Position numbers and translations under genes: made by a program. 64,000 bases of DNA from Kappaphycus alvarezii (Eukaryota; Rhodophyta; Florideophyceae; Gigartinales; Solieriaceae). How positions within the stretch are numbered: the stretch's first letter is position 1; the number at the start of each line of letters is the position of its first letter. Below the pieces are notes generated by a model. The model saw only the letters and a program-made list of their open reading frames with translations. It was not told where the DNA came from and ran no database searches. The stretch is taken from contig NADL03000166.1 of NCBI GenBank assembly GCA_002205965.3, forward strand, positions 62,001 through 126,000. Reading direction: 5' to 3'. Shown here piece after piece: positions 25,478 to 33,759 of this stretch.

Positions 25478-26370
25478 GGGTAAATCGTCGGGAGAAGAGA
25501 TACTCAGAACCAACTACCCCAAGAAGGAGGTGTTGCAAGCGACAAAAGTGCTACCGTGGTATAGTTGAACGAGCAAGAAGGAGTGTATATGGAAGAAAGT
25601 TGAGAGGGCTACAAGCAAGTATGGAAGGGGTAGGGTCTACCACTGATGCTCTGTGAGCAGCGTAGGAAAAAGGTTTCTTGGGTCTGAAGTTGACTCTCAA
25701 CTTCCTACTACTCGGGACTTGACTTGAAGTTGTCTGCCAACTTGCTTGACCTCCACAAGAGGAAGCAGTTTACTCAGCTTATATAGACTTTTTGAGTATC
25801 CCTAAAGTCTCAAAGAAACATACTAAAAACCATAAAATGCATCAAATGGAATCGTGTGAACGAGAAAAACTAGCAGCAGATACTATCAGGATAAATATCT
25901 AGGATATGGATAAATATCTAGATTCTTTCCTTCATATCTTAGTCCTCTACATCAGAGCCAAACAGTTCCCCCAAAATATCCATTCCACCCCAGGCAGTCC
26001 ACACAAATATCCGCGAACGGCTTAGAATTCTCCATTGCCTCCTGCGAAATATTTAAACCACTGAGGACGCCCCCATCCAGTTCCAGAATCGGGAACACCT
26101 GGTCGATATTTTCCGGCCCCTTATATAGAGTTTTCAACCCTCACAACCCTCACAATCCGTAGCACCAATACAGTACCTATATGCCCTACTGGCACCGCTA
26201 CAGTACGGCGCACAGCCCCCCTCTAAAAATAATTGAGAATAAAACTGTAACTACAGTGACAGCGCAGCCAGCATAGCATGCCAGCGCAGCCAGCTCAGAG
26301 TGCCAGCGCAGCCAGCGCCGAATGCCAAATAATATCTACAATTTTCATTATATCAATGTGCATAGGTGAG
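25478..26370. repeat. Long direct repeat, right copy
   Basis: The partner of 24,141-24,990. It includes the same cagcgcagc-type minisatellite near 26,268-26,325, with more units than the left copy, and the same tatatagact segment near 25,788. Ends are approximate because homology fades gradually. Confidence 0.75.
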
Positions 26371-26429
26371 TAGTAAGTTGAGACGAATTCGGGGTGCTGC
26401 ACTGATTAGAGATGTATAGCGACTATTTC

Positions 26430-27060
26430 CTAAGACTGGGTGCAGGTCTGTGTATTTAGGAGTCCGAAACGTTCGCAATGTATTCGCGTGGCACGTGTTC
26501 CGTGCCGCCGGCCTTGACTACGAGTTCGAAGCTGAGAATCTCCTCCCCGGGACGGACTACAGGCCCGCTGACATTCTCCTCGTGCATCACCCCCGTGACA
26601 CTGAACCTGCCCTACCAGACCGACCCATTGCATGTGACGTCGCCGTCACGTCTCCGTTCAAGCAGACCTCCATCACCAAAGCGACGCAAGTCGCCGGTGG
26701 GGCTGCCGCCCTCATGCACCATCGCAAGATCCAGGACCTACAGCACAAGCTGTCAAGGCGCCTGGTCCCCCCCCTCTCTGCCCTCCCGGGACCCAGGTTT
26801 CCGATTCCAACCTCTGGTCTTCGACTCCCTCGGTGCCCCTTCTCCGGATACCGCATTATTTATCGAAGAGTTTGTGCCACGTGTAGCCACGAAATGCCAC
26901 ACCTCGGACGCTACGATTCGCACACGCATCTACCAGCGTATCAGTTGCACTTTGTGGTCGTCGGTGGCTATGGCCATCATATCGCGGGCCCCCACTGCAC
27001 GTGGCCGATGTGGTCCGTCCAGTTAGCTCGTAACTGAATAGTCGGTCAGTCGGTGTACAC
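26430..27060 (+). mobile_element. LINE 3' end with restriction-like endonuclease (variant a)
   Basis: A second copy of the LINE type at 10,446-11,690. The frame 26,450-27,037 starts in NVRNVFAWHVFRAAGLDYEF, continues to GTDYRPADILLVHHP and IACDVAVTSPFKQ, then GGAAALMHHRKIQDL. A second frame carries the end (FRFQPLVFDSLGAPSPD ... YQRISCTLWSSVAMAI). The RPADI ... CDVAV ... K pattern is the PD-D-K core of the R2-type endonuclease. One frameshift lies near 26,780 in a C-rich run. The copy lacks the zinc cluster and reverse transcriptase, so it is 5'-truncated. It ends near 27,060 in a gataagtaaaaagagtaaaag tail resembling the 3' end of the other copy. Confidence 0.78.
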
Positions 27061-27074
27061 TCAAGATAAGTAAA

Positions 27075-27483
27075 AAGAGTAAAAGATTCTCTCAAATGGA
27101 GAAAGAGTGAGGCGGGACTGTCTCACACTTTCTCTTGTGAAACCAGTCTCAAGCCATGCGGCGTTGGAAGAAATTGTCGCCGCAGCGTGCCTTTGCATGA
27201 GGACGGATCGCACCAACCCGGGAAGGACTCCATGGCTTGCACGGAGAATTGTGTGGCTACGGCTGTTAGCACCACGAACGTGTCGGGATACCACCCTCCA
27301 ATAGTGCATACTGCTACCTGGATCAGTCGATGCATGGCATGCGTGGTGATAAACTCTTGATAGCTTCTGGGCTTTGACGTTTTCCTGGCGTCCAGGGATG
27401 TCAAGACGTTGCATTATCGGGCCCGTGTGTAATAGGAAGTAGGGGAAAGGTTTGGGTGTTTTACTCTTGGAAGATACATCCAA
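27075..27483 (-). mobile_element. LINE C-terminal fragment (variant c), minus strand
   Basis: Minus-strand frames in this segment carry a TIGGWYPDTFVVLTAVATQF stretch and, upstream, RKTSKPRSYQEF. These match the C-terminal region of the LINE copies at 29,976-30,388 (SLGSWHP) and 56,540-56,880 (TLDGWHPKAFSVV). The conserved core is an aromatic GWxP motif about 40 residues from the protein end. The copy is short and its frame changes, so it is a dead fragment. Confidence 0.55.
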
Positions 27484-27574
27484 TCTATCCTATGATTTTC
27501 TAGACAACCATAATCGACTCAAAAAGGTATTCCGACGCAGTAATGGGGAAGGAACTACGCTCCCTAAAAAGCTA

Positions 27575-27900
27575 CCTTTTGTGCGCTTCTGTGCAACATT
27601 GTACAAATCGTATAGAGTTACTACCACCAAATACAATTTTTGGTAAACCTTTATGGAATACATACTCGTAAAAATTTACCAACACCGAATACATTGTTGG
27701 TAAATCTTTATGGGCTGTACAATGTTGCACAGAACCGTGCGGAGGGTAATCGTAAATTAACAACGGATGCCGGCGGCGGGTGGAAACCTGTCGCGCCTGC
27801 ATTACTTGGAGACAACGCAAAACGGGTAACGAAGCAGCCGGAGCCCCTGTTGAGGGGAGGAAACGCGTCTGGAAGCAGCGAAGGAAGCATACCGTATGTT
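27575..27900 (-). mobile_element. LINE 3' end (variant b), minus strand, plus opposing tail
   Basis: On the minus strand, about 27,895-27,740 reads as the end of a LINE ORF (SFAASRR, then a QARQVSTRR-like segment in another frame) followed by a 3' untranslated tail. The tail contains ttctgtgcaacattgtaca (27,734-27,716). The same 19-mer occurs again at 27,587-27,605 in the opposite direction, so two tails face each other and form an inverted repeat. The matching tail follows the plus-strand copy at 29,930-29,948. Confidence 0.6.
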
Positions 27901-28549
27901 ACTGTACTGGACAGTACAGGGGAAACATTTGGGTTAGTTTACAGTAAAGTGTTCAAAAATACAATGGATCTCCAATAGAGCCCAGCTCTGTTGCTAAACA
28001 CCATCCGCTCTTGCTTATCTTGGACTCTATGATTCAGCATCGAAGTGCGATTGCAATCAATCGCAGGAGGCTTTACCACCAAGAGCTTTTACAGTCCTAT
28101 GCTGGTCTTGCGATAAAGGTCTCTGCATCTGTTGCATTACCGCACAGCGGAACGTTTGAGCTAAATGGGGTGCTTACTTGAATTGGTTGGTATGGGTTAG
28201 TCTATGGAGAAGGAACTTGTTCACCACTACTACATCACCAGCAAGGTGAAGTATAGACCCTGTATAGAAAAATCCATGGCTAACTCCGTGCCCGTATTGA
28301 CCTCACCCGCGCGCCCATTTGAGGCTTGCCCATAGACGCCTTCGGGGTTGAATATAATAAGGGCGGCTTCCGTAGAAGATAGGGGCTGGTTCTCAACGAT
28401 TTGTGACGTGCGAGAGGGTTCCAGTAGAAACGGAGGATTCATCGCAGACATGTTAGTATGGAGTACTGAAAGAAGTGGGGAGGACAAGTGAGACAAACGA
28501 TGTAAGAGCCCAAAAAATTCCACCGAAAATACCCTGCGGAACAGGGCCC

Positions 28550-28880
28550 CTACGGCTTGAAAAAAACAGGCTCCTTCACTCCGCCGACGGCGGTGCATCC
28601 ACGCTCGAGCGGGCAACCCTCAAGAAGCACAATTATTATGGCCCCCATGCCGGTCTGAAGGCATCGACTTGCGCCCCCTGGCCTTCGATGTTTATGGCCA
28701 GATTGACATAACCGGCCTTAAACTCCTCCAAGACATCGCAACTTGTTTCGCCGCTAGACGAGGCAAGCCCGCATTCACGGAGTTTTGTGCACTTCGCACC
28801 ACGTTGCCTGCCTTAGTGCAACGCTACACTGCCGTTATGATCAACCAGCGTCAATTCAGCGCTGTTGAGCCCCACTAGGT
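28550..28880 (+). mobile_element. LINE C-terminal fragment (variant b-like)
   Basis: The plus-strand frame reads DGGASTLERATLKKHNYYGP, and in the next frame GIDLRPLAFDVYGQIDITGL and ATCFAARRG. It aligns with the end of the LINE at 51,477-55,469 (GGAAASMAERAKHTHYG, LPVGIDVFGALG, STFAAARRG). It is the terminal part of a restriction-endonuclease-type LINE, with one frameshift near 28,660 and a stop at 28,876. The flank from 28,880 to 29,500 holds no recognisable gene, but it carries a 120-base segment (29,355-29,480) repeated at 30,331-31,040 and, inverted, at 43,500-43,570. Confidence 0.6.
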
Positions 28881-29499
28881 CCAGCTGGGGCCGCTCGGTC
28901 CCCTCATTATGCATTTGAATAAAAGGTCACCTTTTCCTCCTTGCCCTTCGTTTGCCATTAAGAACCACGTAGGAGGATACGACGGCGACAAGCTGCACCG
29001 TGGACCGGCGACCTTGACGAAAACCATGCAGCGCCGCTTTACAGCGACGTTCGAAAGGCAATGCCATCTGTGCGCGCCATTCCCGGTTTGTCCAATGTGC
29101 TCCGGGGGCGAGAGGTGGCGGTACTGTCGACGAGGATATTGATGGGATCGATGCAGAGAGTGCGAAGTCGCGGCATATCGATCTGCAGGGGAAACGGGCT
29201 AGACGGGAGGAAGTAGGCGCGCCCGCTCCCGACGACCTGTCGCACGGGACGGGCGCCGAAAGCGGCGAAATGTTGAGGAAGCTCTGCAGTGGCTGTGTTG
29301 AGTGAAGAAGGGGGGGAGTGGGGAGAACGAAAAGGAAAAAAGGTTGGACGTTTGGGTCATTTTACTGGGAGTGGAACAGAGGGTGAAATTCCAATTAGCC
29401 TGTGCAATGTGGCGGCGGTGGAGAAAACACTACGGCAAAAATGGTCGTGCTATGGAACAACGACTAAAAAGTTGCTGCGAGCCCTGTTAACAGATATGC

Positions 29500-29975
29500 G
29501 GCTTTCGAAGCAACCGTTAGCGTAGAATGCCGCTGTATGAGTGTGTCCTTGACCTTGGGGAATTGCCGTCGACGTTACTGTTGCCCACCCCTCCGCACGC
29601 CGCCACATTTCGCCAAGTACGGTTACCGCAGGGGCTGCCGCAACACTCGCAGAGCGCGATAAACATCGTCATTACGGCACTTACTGCAACCAAAACGATA
29701 TCCTCCTCTCCCCCGTCGGGATTGATATCTATGGCGCCTTGGGCGACGACAGCAAGGGTTTTTTCAGCCGCCTTGCTTCCTTCGCGGCTTCCCGTCGCAG
29801 TTCCTCCCCTCAACAAGAGCTCCACGACTTCGTTACCCGTTTTGCATTTAGTCTCCAAATAATGCAGGCGCGACAGGTTTCTACACGCCGCCCGCATCCG
29901 CAGTAAATTTATGAATACCCTCCGCACGCTTCTGTGCGACATTGTACAACCCATAAAGATTTACCACCACCTTGG
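29500..29975 (+). mobile_element. LINE 3' end (variant b) with intact frame and tail
   Basis: The frame through this segment reads VDVTVAHPSARRH, then TAGAAATLAERDKHRHYG, NDILLSPVGIDIYGALGDD, FASFAASRR-type residues and a stop after STRRPHPQ near 29,890. It aligns almost residue for residue with the C-terminus of the LINE at 51,477-55,469, including the D.TVAHP strand of the restriction-like endonuclease. The 3' tail holds ttctgtgcgacattgtaca (29,930-29,948) and ends near 29,970 in a ccaccacc stretch. It is 5'-truncated: everything before the endonuclease core is missing. Confidence 0.75.
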
Positions 29976-30388
29976 TACGATTAGCGACTGAGCGTGCCAC
30001 CCCCGTCATGAGGGAAGAGGCGTATGGGTGCCAGCTGCCGAGGGAGATTATTGCGGGAAGTAGCCGATTCCTGCCCACGAATCTAGCAACGAATTCCTGG
30101 TATTTCCGGAGCTTTTCCAGGTAGGCGACCTTCAAGCTGGTGAGAGGGTTGAAGGTCCTCGTCCTCCGACGAGAGGGTGCCAAGGGGTTGACAAATGTGA
30201 CATCGAAATAATCGGTGCCCCCGGCAGCACCAGTCGCCCTGATGTCTGGTGTGGCTTTGTGTTCCACTGGTGGTTTTGACTCGAGGGTGGGGTGCCTTGC
30301 GGCAAGTGCATTACTAAGGGGCTTGAGTTGGTTTACTGCGAGTGGAACATAGGGTGAAATTCCCGTGAGCCTCTGCAATATGGCGGGG
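29976..30388 (-). mobile_element. LINE C-terminal fragment (variant c) with endonuclease core
   Basis: A minus-strand frame from 30,378 reads ISPYVPLAVNQLKPL, then KATPDIRATGAAGGTDYFDV and TFVNPLAPSRRR, then LEKLRKYQEF and LLPAIISLGSWHPYASS. PDI...FDVTFV...K is the catalytic pattern of PD-(D/E)XK endonucleases, and SWHP matches GWHP in the other variant-c copies. The copy abuts the tail of the plus-strand LINE at 29,975, so two LINE ends meet tail to tail. It is truncated upstream, where an AT-rich block (30,389-30,981) interrupts homology. Confidence 0.72.
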
Positions 30389-30981
30389 ACTGTGAAAATT
30401 GACCAAATATTTTAATATCTATCCCGGTGTCCTACAGTGATGCTGAATTGTGGAGCAATATTTTTATTGAGGCCCACAATTTATATTTATTATGAATCAT
30501 CAAGGAATAATTTTATCTATTTTACACTGGCACTATTTTATGCTGAATTCATTGTGAAATAATTTTTATGTCCTACAGTTGGGTTTTTATATAATACAGG
30601 CTATAATTATTGCATTTATGCTACCAACAAATTATAATCTGGATGATTGCTTACCTGGAAAATACAAATTATAATCTGGATGATTGCTTACCTGGAAAAT
30701 ACTGCAATAATTATTGCTGAGCCTGAATTATGTCTGCCAAAATTATTGAACGGCTCACCTGATTTTTGTAGCAGGTTCACCCTGGTGTAGAGTATAAGTA
30801 GTCTAGGTTGTTATAAATATTTTTACATCCTCGGGCTATCGAAATATTCCCCTCGATCAGATATTATTAAATTTGGTTTTCTATTCATTATTCATTCTAA
30901 GTCCAATTGTGGCATTTATTTATTTATTCAAGTTGGAACTATTTATTATTATTTGGATCTACCTATCCCAATTATTTTGCA
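30389..30981. other. AT-rich insertion interrupting a repeated segment
   Basis: A related sequence at 29,355-29,480 runs uninterrupted through the point where this block sits: tgcaatatggcgg stops at 30,387 and ggcggagaaaacactacgg resumes at 30,984. The block is about 590 bases of very AT-rich DNA with no reading frame. It contains a perfect tandem pair of 37 bases (about 30,628-30,700). GGGG lies on both sides. It also fits an intron-like reading, GT at 30,392 and a pyrimidine-rich stretch ending in gcAG at 30,982. Confidence 0.6.
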
Positions 30982-31058
30982 GGGGCGGAGAAAACACTAC
31001 GGTGAAAATGGGCGTGCTATAGAATAGCGATAATGGCAGTACTCAGGTACAGTAACAC

Positions 31059-31790
31059 ATGCCATTCCACCTTCACACAGTTGACCTTCAACGGTTACTA
31101 TATCAAAGTTCATTCTACCCGCAATCGCCCTTCGCGCCACTCGCTGTAAACCAACCCCCAATTGTAAGTCAAGCAGCGAGACTCGTCCAGAGTAACGCCA
31201 GTTGTCTGTCGGAAGGAGTTCTGCGGGAATCTTCGTGCCACAGCAAGTTGGTTCCAGAGAACTGCCGTCCTCATAGTACGTATGTCGCTCCCTACTTTGG
31301 ACCTGGTCTCCGTTCTCTCTAGCTCAACCCACAAATCATAGATCCTTCGCAAAAAAAGCCATCAAACCTACTTGTCCATTTTTTACCAAAAATGCGGGTA
31401 ATGTGTGGTGCTGTAAAGATCAAAAGCAGTGGTCCGTTGTGGCCCGGAACATATTTAGAGGGTAACCAGTACCTCTTCCAAAAGTTTACCAAAAATGAGC
31501 CATACTTTCCAAAACCTGACGTTCGCAGTCGTCAAGGAACTTATGAGAACTGTCACCAGCCGCGCGATGGAACGGGTTTTGAACGTGCAAGGGATTTCTT
31601 TGCAGCGACACTCCGCATTACCAGTAAACTCCAATGCGGCTTGCTTGCTTGCTGGCATTCCCTCTACTTACTGGTCAACAGTAAAAAGACCCACACATTT
31701 CCCTCATTGCTGGTCGAGTGAAACGCCATCAGCTCCTGCAACCTTTCACGTGATGCTTACTACCACCATGCAAGTTGACTGAGCATCAGC
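31059..31790 (+). mobile_element. LINE C-terminal fragment (variant c), plus strand
   Basis: Plus-strand frames read QSPFAPLAVNQPP near 31,120 (compare YVPLAVNQLKP at 30,340 on the other strand). From 31,495 they read VVKELMRTVTSRAMERVL, SLQRHSALPVNSNAACLLAG and IPSTYWS. The last part matches the minus-strand copy at 56,540-56,700 (VVTELERTSAKRSMERF, HSAFAVTSNAACLLAG). This is the extreme C-terminus of the variant-c LINE. Several frame changes make it non-functional. Confidence 0.65.
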
Positions 31791-32000
31791 CAGCTTATCT
31801 GGTACAGTAAAGGAACCCTCCACGCCCCCCCTTTCCAAAACTTCCCTTTTCCTTACCTTCGAAGTCTCTGATAAACGCAACTGCTGAATTCGCCCTTTTC
31901 AGGTGAGGGTGTAAACTACCGAAGTGTTTCCACCCTACAGCCCGATTTTCTAAGGGAGAAGAGGGTGGTTTCGTTTACTGTGACTGATGTTTTGGCTTTT

Positions 32001-32150
32001 CTAGGGGGAAAGGTTTGGGTGATTGTCTAGGGTAAAGTGGGCACCCTGCTAACTTTTTGTTGTGTAAGTTACATTTCTAGGGGGAAAGGTTTGGGTGATT
32101 GTCTAGGGTAAAGTGGGCACCCTGCTAACTTTTTGTTGTGTAAGTTACAT
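32001..32150. repeat. Tandem duplication of a 76-base unit
   Basis: The unit starting ctagggggaaaggtttgggt at 32,001 is repeated from 32,077 with no difference visible up to 32,150. The aggtttgggtg segment inside it recurs at 27,440 and 34,470, so the unit derives from LINE-related debris. Identity of the two units implies a recent duplication. Confidence 0.85.
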
Positions 32151-32920
32151 CCAGTCGCCATAATCCATAACGGAATATTTGGCCTCACTTCAGGAAATGA
32201 CATAACTTGCCAAAACACAGATCCAATATTTAAGTACTTATTCTTTTTCCCCCGTAGAAACTAGTCACCATCGTAAGGTCCCTTCATCCTGCATTTGAAT
32301 AAAAGGTCATCACTCCCCCTCCCTTGTTTTCGCATAAACCGAAAAACTTCTGCCAGCTCAACTCCACGACTCCATCTGCCGAAATCGTGCGGACCATTAA
32401 GAGACGATTGCACACTCGATGTTGGAAGCCAAGCGGAGAAGATCAATAACGGGTGGTTTTTTTGAAAGAATGGCAGCGATTCGCTGAAAAGGGAACGTAT
32501 TAGGTGGCATAACATGGAGGAAGTGTGTGAAACATATCCTTCTCCTGAGGCCGACAGTGTGCTGTTCAGCATAGCGAAACAATCAGCAATTCTCTGAGTT
32601 TCAGTTTGAATGTCCCCATACCTATCCGTACAGATTCACGACAAATGTGAAAAAATACATGGAATTTGAAGAAATTCCACAGCAGGCGCAGCGAGTGACG
32701 GCGATAAAATTTCACGGTTTTCCTTTGCGCATATGTTTGAGAGAAAGGAGGAAATGTGGGGTGGTTTAATATTTGAAAGAGATGGTAGGTTGTAGCCCGG
32801 AATATACTACAGGGTGACCAGTAGCACCTCTGAAATTTCCCGAAAAAGTCCTCAAGGCCGCCCAGCAGACAAGCTGCGATGGACACTACGGCCGCGCCAG
32901 CGTGCCTCTGAGAGAAAGTT
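32151..32920. other. Non-coding stretch upstream of the galaxin-like gene
   Basis: No convincing gene. Scraps shared with 31,430-31,490 and 56,565-56,600 (for example ccagcagacaagc near 32,860) show that this upstream DNA is partly old LINE sequence. It ends about 40 bases before the TATA box. Confidence 0.5.
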
Positions 32921-32923
32921 GTC

Positions 32924-32930
32924 TATAAAA
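32924..32930 (+). promoter_or_regulatory. TATA box of the galaxin-like gene
   Basis: TATAAAA followed by GGGCC, a textbook TATA context, 130 bases before the start codon. Transcription would be expected to begin around 32,950-32,960, giving a leader of about 100 bases without another long frame. No other TATA box this clear lies near a host gene in the window. Confidence 0.65.
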
Positions 32931-33059
32931 GGGCCGGATATCTGCGCAACGGTGTAATTATGGTCCTAGGTCAACGACTGTTTTTACAACCATCTTATCC
33001 CATCCTACTCTCAGTACAGGAAAACCGTTACATTTCGTCGTGTCAGGCTTAGAACCACT

Positions 33060-33599
33060 ATGATGAATCTCTCAACATCTTTCATCACATTTGTTTTACT
33101 TGCTACATTGTCTTTCACGCAAGCAAAGAGTGTAACATCTTCTCAACGGAAGACCAGCACATCGACTGCAGAGAAAAGTGGTACCATTGGAGTTGTGGAA
33201 AGGATTGATCAGATCTGTGGCACGACGAAATACAATCCGCTGCTCGCTCGCTGTTGCTCTGGGAGAGTGGTTCTTGCTGCCCCCTTTGATCAGTGTTGTG
33301 GCACTACGACGTACGATCCTCGGTTCTATCGCTGTTGCTCTGGGAGAGTAGTTGGTGCTGGCCCCGCTGATCAGTGTTGTGGCACTAGGACGTACAGTCC
33401 ATTGTATTATCGATGTTGTTCGGGTTTGGTAATTCCAGCTGGCCCCTACGACGTGTGTTGTGGCAGACGGACATACGACCGGAGGACTGGTCGGTGTTGC
33501 TCTGGCGTTGCTTTGACAGGCAGCCCATTCTCTCTGTGTTGTGGCAGCAGGTTATACAACCCTTCATTTCAGCGATGCTGTGGCGGGGTCGTGTGCTAG
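33060..33599 (+). CDS. Secreted galaxin-like protein with five di-cysteine repeats
   Basis: A single-exon frame of 179 residues. Residues 1-22 form a signal peptide (hydrophobic FITFVLLATLSF, cleavage likely after TQA). A Ser/Thr/Lys-rich linker (23-45) follows. Residues 50-179 are five repeats of about 27 residues with the pattern CCG..Y.......CCSG.V, starting near 50, 77, 104, 131 and 158; the first has a single Cys in place of the leading pair. There are 20 cysteines, almost all in adjacent pairs. This is the galaxin pattern, known from the coral exoskeleton and from secreted proteins of other invertebrates. A secreted, disulfide-rich structural or defence protein is likely; the exact role is unknown. 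It is shorter than coral galaxin. Two ATGs start the frame (33,060 and 33,063). A TATA box lies upstream and ATTAAA downstream. No introns are evident. Confidence 0.85.
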   Translation: MMNLSTSFITFVLLATLSFTQAKSVTSSQRKTSTSTAEKSGTIGVVERIDQICGTTKYNPLLARCCSGRVVLAAPFDQCCGTTTYDPRFYRCCSGRVVGAGPADQCCGTRTYSPLYYRCCSGLVIPAGPYDVCCGRRTYDRRTGRCCSGVALTGSPFSLCCGSRLYNPSFQRCCGGVVC

Positions 33600-33729
33600 G
33601 TTTCTCGAAATCGTAGGTTCGGAATGAGCACGGGAAAAGGGTTACCCCATGTGGAAAGAACAGTGGAAAGTGACTAAGGGAGAGGTTAGAAAGCGGCCGT
33701 GTAGAGAGCGGGAGAAAAGACCGAAGCCG

Positions 33730-33735
33730 ATTAAA
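33730..33735 (+). terminator. Possible polyadenylation signal of the galaxin-like gene
   Basis: ATTAAA, the commonest variant of the animal AATAAA signal, 131 bases after the stop codon. No AATAAA occurs in the first 150 bases after the gene. Position fits, but the hexamer is short and could be chance in AT-rich DNA. Confidence 0.35.
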
Positions 33736-33759
33736 AATCAGCAACCGCCTAATGATTTG

